A DNA stretch of 64,000 nucleotides from Paenibacillus xylanilyticus (GTDB lineage: Bacteria; Bacillota; Bacilli; Paenibacillales; Paenibacillaceae): assembly GCF_009664365.1 (NCBI RefSeq), contig NZ_CP044310.1:3359001-3423000 (forward strand), given 5' to 3'. The position numbers and the translations under genes are program-made. Numbering within the stretch: position 1 is the stretch's first letter; each line of letters opens with the position of its first letter. The notes beneath the pieces are model-generated. The model was not told the DNA's origin, did not search any database, and saw nothing but the letters and a program-made list of their open reading frames with translations. This document shows, piece after piece, positions 1 through 9,808 of this stretch.

Positions 1-1
1 T

Positions 2-469
2 AAAATAGCTGGAATTAATCGAGGAACATTTTATTTGCATTTTAATGATATTTTTCATCTGATAGAGGAAACTGAGTTTGTTCAGGGATTATTGAGTGTA
101 TTTGAACCCATCAATCTTCAAGAGTTAATGAGCCACGAGTACGATAATACAGCTTACCCTCCGATCACGAAAGCCTTTCAGTACTTGCATGTTCATGCTA
201 GCTTCTTTAAATCACTAATTTGTTCGGGAGCTCCAACTGAATTAAGAGAGCGACTCCAATATTTGGTGGGCACACGAATGTTTGAAAATTTAACAAAAGA
301 TCCAGCCTATATGTTTTCTGACTATGCAATTGCTTATTTAGGAAATGCACAGTTTGGAATTATTCAGCACTGGTTTATGACAAATCGTGAACTTCCACCA
401 GAAGATATAGCGAGGATCTTAACCGCTTTTATCCGCAAATCTCCGTGTCTTGTTTATGAGGGTTACTGA
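2..469 (+). CDS. TetR/AcrR-family regulator, 5' end outside the window
   Basis: The open frame runs in from the left edge, so the start and most of the DNA-binding domain are missing. The first visible residues (AGINRGTFYLHFNDIFHLIE) are the end of a TetR helix-turn-helix, in which the recognition helix is followed by the conserved TFYxHF stretch. The remaining ~140 residues are an all-helical C-terminal ligand domain ending ...SPCLVYEGY, of the kind found in the Bacillota TetR_C subgroup that controls efflux or stress genes. A TTG codon at 35 could be mistaken for a start, but the helix-turn-helix residues before it are in frame. A hairpin follows the stop. The target is unknown because the upstream neighbours are not visible. 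Confidence 0.85.
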   Translation, partial: KIAGINRGTFYLHFNDIFHLIEETEFVQGLLSVFEPINLQELMSHEYDNTAYPPITKAFQYLHVHASFFKSLICSGAPTELRERLQYLVGTRMFENLTKDPAYMFSDYAIAYLGNAQFGIIQHWFMTNRELPPEDIARILTAFIRKSPCLVYEGY

Positions 470-485
470 GGAATCTCCAATTTGA

Positions 486-519
486 AGAGCGCCAGTTCAA
501 TTTTTTGAACTGGCGCTCT
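486..519. terminator. Hairpin terminator after the TetR gene
   Basis: A perfect 15-bp stem (AGAGCGCCAGTTCAA and its complement) encloses a TTTT loop and starts 17 bases after the TetR stop. The T-tract after it is weak on the plus strand. The position between convergent genes suggests a (bidirectional) terminator. Confidence 0.7.
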
Positions 520-537
520 CATTGTGAATGACTTTAA

Positions 538-890
538 GACTTAGCATTTTAAGCATTCCAGAAACGGTCCCCACATGACTGATTTCATGCATCACACTCG
601 AAAGAACAAACTCTCCTACGGATTCGGCTTTATAAAAGTTTCCCTCTACAGACACTTCAAGGTATATCATGAATCCGAACTTGCTGCTCCCTCAATTGGG
701 CCAATAATAAATCCATTCAGGAGCGTTTTCCCGCCATTCTGTCGGGATCACTTTTACGCACAAGCACACCTTCACGCCATAAAAATGAATTGTTATCTGC
801 CACTTGAGTAGCTCAAAGTTCGAATTAAGCTGACTGTTTCGGTAATAGGATGAAGCAAGCGCGGACAGACTTGCAATGGGTTAAGCTAGC
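538..890 (-). pseudogene. Decayed gene of unknown family
   Basis: The minus strand reads as protein-like sequence across ~340 bases but is broken. One frame gives IASLSALASSYYR; after a frameshift near 841 it continues NSQLNSNFELLKWQITIHFYG...EWRENAPEWIYYWP, meets an in-frame TGA, and then resumes with FGFMIYLEVSVEGNFYKAES and VLSSVMHEISHVGTVSGML. Aromatic-rich composition and normal codon use suggest a once-functional protein of 110 or more residues lying downstream of the GH43 gene on the same strand. I do not recognise the family. No intact start or end is visible. Confidence 0.4.
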
Positions 891-922
891 ATCAAATCAC
901 CAATGTCAATATCGATTGTCTT

Positions 923-3280
923 TCACGGTTCTACGATGACCCTGAGCTTTACTTGAGTCAGTTCTTGGTTCAGATCACGGTCAGGAGACAGATCAAAAAC
1001 AGGCAACCTGTCCCGGTTAAAGTGTACTCGGCGAAGACCTACAGATCTCTTGCCAACCGGATTCGGACCGATGCCATGGTACACCAGCATTAGATTGCCG
1101 TATTCATCCGTAACAAAGGAGTTGTGTCCTGGGCCGTACTCCTTCTCTACCGATAACGAAGATAATACAGGCGCGTTGCTCTTGACCCAGCTGCCGGGAT
1201 TCAAGAGATCCGTCCCTCTTTTGGCAGTCAAGGTTCCCACGACATAGGTAGGCTCATTAGCAGACCCACCGGAATATGTAATAAGAATATAATCGTCGGT
1301 AACGATACAATACGGGCCTTCATTATTGATCGTATGCCTGTTATTTTCCCAACCATAAAGCGGCCGTGTTATTAACACCGGATCACTGGTCAATTGCCAG
1401 GGTCTTGCTGGATCGATCGTAGCGATAAACAGCATGGAACCTGAGTCTTCCGGTGACCAGCGGCGCCAGGACCAGATGACATAAGATCCTCCATCGACTT
1501 CCAAGTACGTCATATCGAGTGTAATATCCAATGCCTCGCCGTCCTCGCGAACCGCCCCCAGATACACACCATCCTTATTAACCATGCGAATGGGAAGTTC
1601 CCAGTCAGATGCATTGAGGATTCGTCCTTGATTCTTCAGCTTCATAATGTGAGCCTGCGGCCCCCATACCGAACTGCTGACCGCAAAGAAAATGTATAGG
1701 TCGTTGCCCACGGCATGAAACTCGGGTGCCCAGAAGGTCTGGGTATATCCTCTGAGCTCATCTTTATCCAAAACGACATGCTCAATGGTATCGGGCGCAA
1801 ACAGGCCTTGAATGGTATCGGCTTCACGTACATACAGTCCGATATTGCCATTATCATCATTCGTTGCGATAAAATAGTACTTATCCTGCCATCTCAATAT
1901 GTGAGGATCTGCCCGGTCGACCGCGACGGGAAAAGGATAGAACTGCTGTATGACCGTCCCGGTGATCTCATAACTTCCCGACTGATGAAAGTTGATATCG
2001 TCTGTATTCCATTTCACCTGCTTGACTGCCTTCGAGCCATCGGTATATATCGCGGTTGCCGTAATGGCGTGAATGTCATCTATCGTTTTAATTACTGCCG
2101 TTTCCGGAACTTCAATAGCTTCATTCATCAACGGCGACCGTCGAAGGAGTAAATTTCTGCCGAAATCACCCTCCACCTCGATCACGTTTGCCTCCACTGC
2201 GCCTTCTATATCCGTCCGAACCATATCATGCGCTAACAACCTTCCCGGAACAGGTTCAGAGACGGTTTGTACATCATACAGATCTTCCATGTCATTTCTG
2301 TAATATTTGCCGCTATAGTCACACCAATGAATTTCATATTTACCTTTGCTGGAATTATATTTGCACGTCACTTCGCGAACATACGCATCCACTCCGAGAT
2401 GAACCTGACCAATCTCGGTGAACGAGATCAAATCATTCGTTTTCCATAACAAAATGCAGCCTCTACTCTCATGATCAGCACTGCCATCAGCGTTGATACG
2501 AACGGCCACTACACCAAAAGTTCCATCAGTGGCATGGAATAGATATGGATTACGCAGCCCCTTCTCCTTGATCGTATTGTTTGTTGAGATCGTGGCGGTA
2601 GCATATAAAATACCAGAATTATAATGAAGAGATTGGTATGTTTTGGAGGGATGACTGCGATAAGCCAGATGAAGACTATAAGCCAGGTAAGTGGAATAGA
2701 GCTGTTCATCCTCCATTGGTACTCGAGTATAGGCAAGAACACTCCCAAAATCGTTACCCAGAATCCTTACCTCGAAAGTCTTGGATGCAACAATGGAACC
2801 ATCCATCCTGAATGAAGACACCAACGAAACGGTTTCACTTCCCCCTTCTGGGGCCAGGATATTTCCGGCAGTGTCAACTAATAGACTCCCGGTCCAGTGG
2901 ATTGTTCCCAAACCGAATTGACGGTGCAGTGTGTTTCCCGGTACAAGCACATAAGGAATGCTGAAGTTATCGCAGAAATACGCAGCCTGTTCATTTTTGG
3001 GAACAACCGGAATCACATAGTCCCTGCGCACACTCTGACCCTTACCGGAAATAGCAGCCTGCAAGGTTACCCGTGCCAACTTCTCGGGTAATGTTACCTT
3101 GCCTTCGTTGGTAATGATGGCCGGATGACTGGAAACCCATTTTATAGGCATGCCATTCACCAGAGCTGGAAGCTTAAGCTTATTTTCTGTCAGAATGGCT
3201 CCCATCGGGATACAGTCGTTTAGTGCCAATTTATCTAGTAATCCATTCATATCCATGATCGCTTCTATCCCACCCTTCAT
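923..3280 (-). CDS. Multidomain GH43 glycoside hydrolase
   Basis: Likely an arabinofuranosidase/xylosidase-type enzyme on xylan- or xyloglucan-derived oligosaccharides. Residues ~15-95 look like an atrophied bacterial Ig-like domain (KWVSSHPAIITNEGKVTLP). Residues ~120-345 form a propeller-like region with SLHYNSGILYATATI and RNPYLFHATDG. Residues ~365-445 are an Ig-like fold (ITATAIYTDGSKAVKQVKW). Residues ~450-785 are the GH43 five-blade propeller, with the likely base Asp in RADPHI (~458), WAPEFH and the likely acid Glu in NNEGPY. There is no signal peptide, so it is probably cytoplasmic. The start overlaps the GH31 stop as ATGA, implying translational coupling. A second in-frame ATG ten codons on, preceded by a GGGTGGGA stretch, is an alternative start. 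It is last in the operon. The exact substrate cannot be read from sequence. Confidence 0.85.
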   Translation of the reverse strand: MKGGIEAIMDMNGLLDKLALNDCIPMGAILTENKLKLPALVNGMPIKWVSSHPAIITNEGKVTLPEKLARVTLQAAISGKGQSVRRDYVIPVVPKNEQAAYFCDNFSIPYVLVPGNTLHRQFGLGTIHWTGSLLVDTAGNILAPEGGSETVSLVSSFRMDGSIVASKTFEVRILGNDFGSVLAYTRVPMEDEQLYSTYLAYSLHLAYRSHPSKTYQSLHYNSGILYATATISTNNTIKEKGLRNPYLFHATDGTFGVVAVRINADGSADHESRGCILLWKTNDLISFTEIGQVHLGVDAYVREVTCKYNSSKGKYEIHWCDYSGKYYRNDMEDLYDVQTVSEPVPGRLLAHDMVRTDIEGAVEANVIEVEGDFGRNLLLRRSPLMNEAIEVPETAVIKTIDDIHAITATAIYTDGSKAVKQVKWNTDDINFHQSGSYEITGTVIQQFYPFPVAVDRADPHILRWQDKYYFIATNDDNGNIGLYVREADTIQGLFAPDTIEHVVLDKDELRGYTQTFWAPEFHAVGNDLYIFFAVSSSVWGPQAHIMKLKNQGRILNASDWELPIRMVNKDGVYLGAVREDGEALDITLDMTYLEVDGGSYVIWSWRRWSPEDSGSMLFIATIDPARPWQLTSDPVLITRPLYGWENNRHTINNEGPYCIVTDDYILITYSGGSANEPTYVVGTLTAKRGTDLLNPGSWVKSNAPVLSSLSVEKEYGPGHNSFVTDEYGNLMLVYHGIGPNPVGKRSVGLRRVHFNRDRLPVFDLSPDRDLNQELTQVKLRVIVEP

Positions 3281-5247
3281 CCTAATATCGGCAACTCGGC
3301 ATCATCTCGCGTAAACAACGGAATTTGCTCTAAAGGTGCTTCTACAATAATGGTCTGGCCTCCTTGGAATCTCTCGCTACTATAGGCGTTGATCCAAGCT
3401 GACCCTAATGGCAAATACACCGAGCGCTTTCGTTCTCCTTCGAACAGAACGGGAGCAACCAGCAAGTCTGGACCAAACATATACTGATCATCAATATTCC
3501 ATGCCTCTTCATCCTGAGGAAAGTCGTAGAACAAGGGGCGCATTGGAGGTGTCCCTTGTTCATGAGCCGCCCGCATTATATCGGATATGTAAGGCTTCAG
3601 ACGCTCACGAAGGTGCAGGTATTTCTTAAAGATTTCGTAGGCTTCATCCCCATAGCTCCATACTTCGTTATCCGATCCGCTTCCGCAAACTCCGCCGCCT
3701 TTTGTCCCTGATGGAGCAATAAAGGGTACCCGATCCCCATGCAAGCGAAACACCGGGCATAAGGCACCGTACTGAAACCAGCGAATGATACACTCACGAA
3801 AAGAAGAATCCTGCGGATCTCCTCCATGAAATCCACCGATATCTGTTGTCCACCAAGGGATTCCTGCAATGGCCATATTCAGCCCCGCTCTCACTTGCAT
3901 TCCCAGCACTTTAAAACTGGAGTGTATGTCGCCAGACCACACTAAGGCACCATAACGTTGGCTCCCCGCCCACGCTGTGCGCACGAGATTGATAATATGG
4001 GTTTGTCCAGCTGCAGCCATCCCTTCGTACAGAGTTTGGCTGAACTTCTGGGGATAAATATTCCCGACCTGCTGGCTGGAGCCGATGTGATAGCGATAGA
4101 TATCATGGTCATATACGCTGAGTTCAGGCTCTGCCTCATCCAACCAAAAAATACGAATCCCTTTATCATAATAATTTTTTTTGATCATCTCCCATAAAAA
4201 TGTACGTGCCTGCGGATGGGTTGCGTCAAAGATAGCATTTTCGCCAAGAAACTGAAACTGCGTGCGAACACCACGATCGGAACGGAGCAAGTAGCCTTTT
4301 TCTATCATATACAGATAGTTTTCACTCTCCGTTTGAACGGTAGGCCATACAGAAACCATCAACTCAATGCCCATCTCTTGCAGTTCGCGAACCATAGCTT
4401 CTGGATCAGGCCAATACTGCGGGTCGAACTTCCAATCTCCCTGATTGGTCCAATGGAAGAAATCGATTACGATGACGTCAATCGGTAATTCACGGCGCTT
4501 GTACTCCCTGGCCACTTGCAGCAATTCCTCCTGGGTACGATAGCGAAGTTTGCACTGCCAAAACCCCATGCCATATTCAGGCATCATCGGAACTCTTCCC
4601 GTAACGGCTGAATACGTCTCTTCGATCTCGGCAGGAGTATCACCCGCTGTAATCCAATAATCAAGCTGTTTAGTTGAAGGTGCGTGCCATTGTGTTCCAT
4701 TCAAGCTGAAATGAACCTCACCAATAGCCGGATTATGCCATAAAAAGCCGTAACCTTCGCTGGATAGAACAAAGGGAACGCTGACCTGGCTGTTGCGATG
4801 GGTTAGATCCAAGGTACATCCTTTCAGATTCAAAAAGGTATGCTGGTATTGACCCATGCCAAATAATTTTTCGGATGGTTTCGATTCCAATCGTAATTTA
4901 ACAGAAAAATCACTGCCGCCCGGAACAGCCTTAAGCTCCCTGCCTCCATATTTTAATTGATATGTTTTTTCCGTTTCTTTCAGTAGTAATTTTCCATCCT
5001 GGTTGTAGAACAGAATTTGCCCGCTTCTTTTGATTTCAGCCTTAATCTTCCCATTGACAATCGTAGCAGCCTCTTCGTCGATCATAATTTCGGAGCGGTG
5101 CTGAGTCGCAGGCATAAGCGCCCAATCATCATCTGTTATCTCTGCATAAGAAGCCCTGATGCGAAGGGAATCCTCCCCCCAAGGCTCTATCCAAAGTCTC
5201 TCGTGATCATACTCTCTGACCAGTCGACCATTTTCAGTACGAAACAT
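3277..5247 (-). CDS. GH31 glycoside hydrolase, alpha-xylosidase (YicI)-like
   Basis: Residues ~20-220 are the galactose-mutarotase-like N-terminal domain of GH31. The (beta/alpha)8 barrel follows, with the nucleophile Asp370 in FWLDEAEPE, the probable acid/base Asp440 in VWSGDIHSSF and the GIPWWTTDIGGF motif. The WxDxxEPE form is typical of YicI-type alpha-xylosidases, which release alpha-1,6-xylose from xyloglucan oligosaccharides. At 656 residues it is slightly shorter than YicI. No signal peptide is present, so it acts inside the cell on imported oligosaccharides. Its ribosome binding site (GGGAGGGAC) lies inside the last codons of the AraC gene, one base upstream. It overlaps GH43 by four bases. 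Confidence 0.9.
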   Translation of the reverse strand: MFRTENGRLVREYDHERLWIEPWGEDSLRIRASYAEITDDDWALMPATQHRSEIMIDEEAATIVNGKIKAEIKRSGQILFYNQDGKLLLKETEKTYQLKYGGRELKAVPGGSDFSVKLRLESKPSEKLFGMGQYQHTFLNLKGCTLDLTHRNSQVSVPFVLSSEGYGFLWHNPAIGEVHFSLNGTQWHAPSTKQLDYWITAGDTPAEIEETYSAVTGRVPMMPEYGMGFWQCKLRYRTQEELLQVAREYKRRELPIDVIVIDFFHWTNQGDWKFDPQYWPDPEAMVRELQEMGIELMVSVWPTVQTESENYLYMIEKGYLLRSDRGVRTQFQFLGENAIFDATHPQARTFLWEMIKKNYYDKGIRIFWLDEAEPELSVYDHDIYRYHIGSSQQVGNIYPQKFSQTLYEGMAAAGQTHIINLVRTAWAGSQRYGALVWSGDIHSSFKVLGMQVRAGLNMAIAGIPWWTTDIGGFHGGDPQDSSFRECIIRWFQYGALCPVFRLHGDRVPFIAPSGTKGGGVCGSGSDNEVWSYGDEAYEIFKKYLHLRERLKPYISDIMRAAHEQGTPPMRPLFYDFPQDEEAWNIDDQYMFGPDLLVAPVLFEGERKRSVYLPLGSAWINAYSSERFQGGQTIIVEAPLEQIPLFTRDDAELPILG

Positions 5248-5248
5248 A

Positions 5249-6208
5249 CTAGCAAGTCCCTCCCAAGTATTTACATGAACAGTCTAGAATGTTGCTTCGA
5301 TAATGCGTAGGGGTGTAACCATAAGCTCTTTTAAAGGTTTCCGTAAACCGATTGACATTGCTGAACCCTGTCAAATTCGAGATTTCAACAATTTTCTTAT
5401 CCGTGGTTTCCAATAAATTCACCGCCTCCAACAATCGGTGCTGATTCAATAATTCCAGTGGAGTCAGATCGAATTGCTTTTTGACAAAGCGGCAAAAATA
5501 CGATGGATTCATATTCACTTGGTTCGCCATGTCATGAAGCGATATGCGTTTGCTGTAATTTTCCTGAATAAAAGCGAGTAATTTGATGGCCAGCAAGGAG
5601 TGATGACTCCCTCTGGCGCGGCCCATCCCTGAATCCATATCTTTTGCACAAACTTCTAGCCGAAACAGAATATCGAACAGCATGGCTTTGATTTTTAATT
5701 CATAGCCGGCGGGTTTATTCCAATATACATGGATGATTTCTCTTAATACCGAAAATAACCCCAACTGAGAATCCTTATCTTTCGGGATGACTGAAGGATA
5801 CTGCCGCTGCTGCAAAAATAAAGAGGAAACATACTTACTTTGAATGATATCGTTTTCAAAGCTGGACAAAAAATTATAGTGAACCAGTACAGCATAAAAG
5901 ACAATCTCCCCCTGATCCACTCGGCTGGCAGAATGCAGCATATTGGGGGGGATGATTAAAACATCCCCGCTGCTTATCTTTATTTTTTCCTGTCCGATAT
6001 AGAATTGAGCACTACCCTCTTCGATGATTAAAAATTCCAATTCTTCATTCCAGTGAGAATACAACACAAGGTTGCTAAAGCTTGGCACATACGTCTTGTG
6101 AACACTCATACGAAACTGCTTATCGCCATGCTGTATTTTCTCCTTCATGTCCTTTGTTACAAATTTGCCGTTCGAATCTTGTGATTCATAACCTTGATGC
6201 TTTTTCAT
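5249..6208 (-). CDS. AraC-family regulator with cupin sensor domain
   Basis: The N-terminal half (~30-130) is a cupin-type AraC ligand domain (EELEFLIIEEGSAQFYIGQEKIKI...VLIIPPNMLHSA). The C-terminal ~100 residues hold two helix-turn-helix motifs (SLHDMANQVNMNPSYFCRFVKK; KIVEISNLTGFSNVNRFTETFK), ending YGYTPTHYRSN. It probably binds a sugar and activates the operon in which it is embedded, between the permease and enzyme genes. The ribosome binding site is weak (GAGAGTGGTG before ATG), which would keep its level below that of the transporter. The direct target sites were not identified. Confidence 0.88.
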   Translation of the reverse strand: MKKHQGYESQDSNGKFVTKDMKEKIQHGDKQFRMSVHKTYVPSFSNLVLYSHWNEELEFLIIEEGSAQFYIGQEKIKISSGDVLIIPPNMLHSASRVDQGEIVFYAVLVHYNFLSSFENDIIQSKYVSSLFLQQRQYPSVIPKDKDSQLGLFSVLREIIHVYWNKPAGYELKIKAMLFDILFRLEVCAKDMDSGMGRARGSHHSLLAIKLLAFIQENYSKRISLHDMANQVNMNPSYFCRFVKKQFDLTPLELLNQHRLLEAVNLLETTDKKIVEISNLTGFSNVNRFTETFKRAYGYTPTHYRSNILDCSCKYLGGTC

Positions 6209-6237
6209 GTGTCACCACTCTCGCAGGATATGCGACT

Positions 6238-7170
6238 TTAACCTTTCACCGCACCAATCATGACACCCTTCTCGAAGTACTTTTGGATAAAAGGGTATAC
6301 GACTAGCAGCGGTACTGTAGATACGATAATTACAGCAAATTTGATTTGGTCCGCATACTGCTGCGCATAGCTGCCCGCACCCGCTCCTGCACCGGATCCT
6401 GCTCCATCAGCAAACGCTTGATTGGATAACAGAATATTTCGCAGAATGATCTGCAGCGGTTGCAAATGATCAGAGTTAAGATATAACAAAGGGTTAAAGA
6501 AGTCGTTCCAATGTCCGACAGCATAATACAAGGCAATGACTGAAATAACCGCCTTTGAAAGCGGAGTGACCACAGAGGCCAGGTACCGAAAATGTGAGCA
6601 GCCGTCCAAAAGCGCAGCCTCATGCAGATCATCCGGGATGGAGCTTTCAAAAAAGGTTCTTGTAATAATGAGGTTATAGACGCTGACTGCGCCATTGATA
6701 ATCATGACCCAAGGCGTGTTGAGTAAGTGCAAATCTCTGAACAGCAGATAAGTAGGAATCATGCCTCCGCTGAAGTACATAGTGAATACAAACAAAGGCA
6801 TAATGACTTTTCTGGCCCTGAACTCCCTGCGTGAAAGGGAATATGCAGCAGGAATCGTAACCACCAGATTCAATAATGTGCCGAAAACCGTATAAATAAT
6901 CGTGTTCAAATACCCCTGCCAAATTCGGCTATCCACAAATATTTTCTCGTACCCGTAAAAATTGATTCCTTTGGGGAAGAAGATCACATCACCCTGGTTC
7001 ACCATCGTTGAATTGCTGAATGAAGCAATAACGATGAAATATAAAGGATACGCTATAACGACAAAGGTAAAGATGCTTATGACGATCACGACCAATCTAT
7101 ATAGCCGATCAGCTATGCCGCCACCCGAATCTAGGACATGAACTTTTTTTGATGTTTTAACGGGTACCAC
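6238..7170 (-). CDS. Carbohydrate ABC permease, LplC/YtcP type
   Basis: Inner-membrane permease with about six transmembrane helices. The EAA loop (EAALLDGCSHFRYLASVVTPLSKAVISV) contacts the shared ATPase, and the C-terminus (QKYFEKGVMIGAVKG) is the hallmark of LplC-type permeases. A GTG start is chosen because AGGAGGGG lies five to six bases upstream, directly after the stop of the partner permease. A Gly/Ala-rich insert (ADGAGSGAGAGAGSYA) lies before the last helix. No ATPase gene is in the operon, so a housekeeping MsmX-like ATPase is presumably used (inference). Confidence 0.9.
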   Translation of the reverse strand: MVPVKTSKKVHVLDSGGGIADRLYRLVVIVISIFTFVVIAYPLYFIVIASFSNSTMVNQGDVIFFPKGINFYGYEKIFVDSRIWQGYLNTIIYTVFGTLLNLVVTIPAAYSLSRREFRARKVIMPLFVFTMYFSGGMIPTYLLFRDLHLLNTPWVMIINGAVSVYNLIITRTFFESSIPDDLHEAALLDGCSHFRYLASVVTPLSKAVISVIALYYAVGHWNDFFNPLLYLNSDHLQPLQIILRNILLSNQAFADGAGSGAGAGAGSYAQQYADQIKFAVIIVSTVPLLVVYPFIQKYFEKGVMIGAVKG

Positions 7171-7183
7171 TCCGTCCCCTCCT

Positions 7184-8086
7184 TTACATTAGACTAATGT
7201 TCGAAGACTTCTTGGCGACAGAGTTCGCGAGCATCAAAAACATGAAGTTGACGACCGTATTGAACAAGCCGACCGCTGAACCGAAGCTGTACTGGTTGGA
7301 TTTCACCCCTACATTAAATACATAAGTAGAGATGACTTCTGATACGGGCTTATTCAGACTATTCTGCATTAGAAAGGTTTTTTCAAAACCCACACTCAGC
7401 ATGCTGCCCATATTCAGAATAAGCAGAATAATAATCGTTGGCATAATGGCGGGTATTTCTACGTTCCATACAATTTGCCATCGATTAGCACCATCAATTT
7501 TGGCCGCATCATACAGCTGCGTCTCTACTGTGGAAAGTGCAGCGATGAAAATAATACTGTTCCAACCGCAAACTTGCCAAATGCCTGATAAGACGTAAAC
7601 TGGTACAAATGCGGAAGGGTTTCCCAAGAGATTAACATCGGCAGGAACCAAATGAAAAGTTTTCAGAAATAAGTCAAGAACTCCTGTAGAAGGTGAAAGC
7701 AGGATTTGAAGCAAAGCCACCATAACTACCGTCGAGATAAAATAAGGCATGTAAACCGTGGTTTGGAGAATGCGCTTGTACTTGTTGTTTTTGATCGAAT
7801 TAATGACTAGTGCTAACAGAATCGGCATGGGAAAACCAAGCAAGATGGAGAAAAAAGCAATGACGAATGTATTTCTTAGCGTTGGCCAAAACATGGGACT
7901 GTTAAAGTATTGTTCAAAATACTTGAATCCGGCCCAATCCCCTCCGGTAAATCCCTTGCTGAAGTCAAAATCCCGAAAGGCGAGCTGTATACCGTACATT
8001 GGACCATAGGCAAACACAGCGATATAAATCAAAGCGGGAAGAACCAGTATCCATAATTGATAATTGCCCTTTTGCATCGATTTCAT
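7184..8086 (-). CDS. Carbohydrate ABC permease, LplB/YteP type
   Basis: First permease of the pair. It starts with the usual LplB opening (YQLWILVLPALIYIAVFAYGPMYG), has six predicted membrane helices and an EAA loop (YDAAKIDGANRWQIVWNVEIPAI), and ends ...SVAKKSSNISLM. The start follows GGAGGG with a seven-base gap just after the solute-binding protein stop. With its neighbours it imports oligosaccharides, probably the xylose-bearing substrates of the downstream GH31 and GH43 enzymes. Confidence 0.9.
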   Translation of the reverse strand: MKSMQKGNYQLWILVLPALIYIAVFAYGPMYGIQLAFRDFDFSKGFTGGDWAGFKYFEQYFNSPMFWPTLRNTFVIAFFSILLGFPMPILLALVINSIKNNKYKRILQTTVYMPYFISTVVMVALLQILLSPSTGVLDLFLKTFHLVPADVNLLGNPSAFVPVYVLSGIWQVCGWNSIIFIAALSTVETQLYDAAKIDGANRWQIVWNVEIPAIMPTIIILLILNMGSMLSVGFEKTFLMQNSLNKPVSEVISTYVFNVGVKSNQYSFGSAVGLFNTVVNFMFLMLANSVAKKSSNISLM

Positions 8087-8098
8087 CAGGCGTCCCTC

Positions 8099-9718
8099 CT
8101 ACTTAAGCGTAGTCAAATATTCATTGTACGCTCTTTGGCGAATCTCTAAATTCTGGGTAAGTCCAGAATCTTTGACGGACTTTACGTAAGCGTCCCATTC
8201 GCTTTCGATGCTCGCGCCGGTGGTCATCCATTGCGCCCATTTCTGATCGGTAATGTTATTGATGTTGGCCTGATTTAAGGCCAAGGTATTAATATCTTCT
8301 GTTGTATATTTCATAAAATCCTGTGGATAAACATTGGATTTCGGGTCTGCTTTTTTCAACAGCTCGTCGTATACCGCTTTCTCATCAAGTACGCTTCGCA
8401 TGTCTGTACCTAAGGTGATTTTATCTTGAATACTGTCAGCAATATAATAAGGGCCGAGATCGGCGAATGTATTGGTCCATTTCCATGATCCGGGGTCTAT
8501 AGAGGGATCCGCAGGAGGCAGAATTTGATAGGTACCATCACCTTGATCTTGAATCCCTTTGTCTGTGTCATTCATGCCGCCGAATAATACCTGAATACTG
8601 ACCTCAGGGTCGTAAAATTCGTTAATGAATCGCATCGCGGCTTCTTTATTTTTGGATTTGGCGCTGATGGAAACTGCGTTGTCTCCATAATTTTGCGTGT
8701 AATGGTCATAACTCCAATAAAGTTCATTTGTAGAATCGGCATGATGCTTTAATTGCGGCAGCGTGATATATTGATCTTTCAACACACTGCCAAACCGATC
8801 TCCCGTCTCCCATCCCCACGTAAATCCAATCTTCGCCGCGTTGCCATTACCTCTGCCCAGCGATTGATATTTTGAGTAATCCTGTGTAATGGTTTCTTTG
8901 TTGATCAGATTTTGACTGTATAAGCGTTGAAGAAACATAACCAATGTCTTGAAGCGTTCATCGACAAAAAAGTTCTTGACCTCGGCATTTTCCACGAAAT
9001 AGCCGTTTGGCGAATCTTCAGACAGCGGTAATCCCAGACTTCCCAGCAGAAGCTTGGCAGAGAAACCTACCGGCATGCCGCTAAAATCCATAGGTATTTC
9101 ATCCGTTGAATCACCGTTCTGATTGGGGTCCCCATCACGGAAGGCAACGAGTACACTTTCGAGCTCGTCCCAGGTTGTTGGAGGCTCCAATCCGAGATTG
9201 TCCAGCCACGTTTTATTAATGAACATGGACGCGATATTATCGGGCCAGATCCCTTTATATCGCGGAATACCGTAGATTTTGCCGTCACTTTCAGCTGCGA
9301 GCGTCTTTAGCTCTGGATGCTCATCAAACATTTTTTTAACATTGGGGGCCTCTTGCTCAATCAATGAACTCATATCTTCAAATAGTCCGTTGAATTGTAC
9401 GAAATCACTGTCGGCTGTTGCATTGAACAATAGATCCGGAACTTGCCCGCTGGCAAATAGTGCGCTTTTTTTCTGATCCCAATCCGCAGTAATCTGCTGC
9501 CAATCAATTTCTACATTCGCTTTATCTTCCAGATCTTTAAGCCATTTCATCTGATTGACGTCCTTTGTCAGTGAATGCTTCACAATAATAGCCGTTAATT
9601 TGGTCTTGCCTGATGAACCATCCTCACCAGAATCCGTACGACTGCTCTGACACCCTGCCAGTACCAAGGACACCATGGAAATTGCCAATAAAGCATGCCT
9701 AAAAATCCGCTTTTTCAT
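8099..9718 (-). CDS. Extracellular solute-binding lipoprotein (LplA-like)
   Basis: About 539 residues. The signal peptide MKKRIFRHALLAISMVSLVLAGC ends in a lipobox (LAGC), so it is lipid-anchored on the outer face of the membrane. The length and features such as YGIPRYKGIWPD...INKTWLDNLGL and the C-terminal QWMTTGASIESEWDAYVKSVKDSG match the large LplA-type binding proteins that work with LplB/LplC permeases. An upstream in-frame ATG exists, but AGAGGGG is placed properly for the chosen start. It is the first gene of the six-gene operon and has a cre-like site upstream. Confidence 0.9.
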   Translation of the reverse strand: MKKRIFRHALLAISMVSLVLAGCQSSRTDSGEDGSSGKTKLTAIIVKHSLTKDVNQMKWLKDLEDKANVEIDWQQITADWDQKKSALFASGQVPDLLFNATADSDFVQFNGLFEDMSSLIEQEAPNVKKMFDEHPELKTLAAESDGKIYGIPRYKGIWPDNIASMFINKTWLDNLGLEPPTTWDELESVLVAFRDGDPNQNGDSTDEIPMDFSGMPVGFSAKLLLGSLGLPLSEDSPNGYFVENAEVKNFFVDERFKTLVMFLQRLYSQNLINKETITQDYSKYQSLGRGNGNAAKIGFTWGWETGDRFGSVLKDQYITLPQLKHHADSTNELYWSYDHYTQNYGDNAVSISAKSKNKEAAMRFINEFYDPEVSIQVLFGGMNDTDKGIQDQGDGTYQILPPADPSIDPGSWKWTNTFADLGPYYIADSIQDKITLGTDMRSVLDEKAVYDELLKKADPKSNVYPQDFMKYTTEDINTLALNQANINNITDQKWAQWMTTGASIESEWDAYVKSVKDSGLTQNLEIRQRAYNEYLTTLK

Positions 9719-9808
9719 TACATTGACCCCTCTCTTCATGAATAGCAATATTTGAGCTCATCCGAAAAGATTTTTTCGTACAGACCATCTAAAAAAGGTT
9801 CAATTATA

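Noticed and set aside
575..811. 78-codon plus-strand ORF
   Set aside because: It is antisense to the decayed minus-strand gene, has no ribosome binding site and reads poorly as protein.
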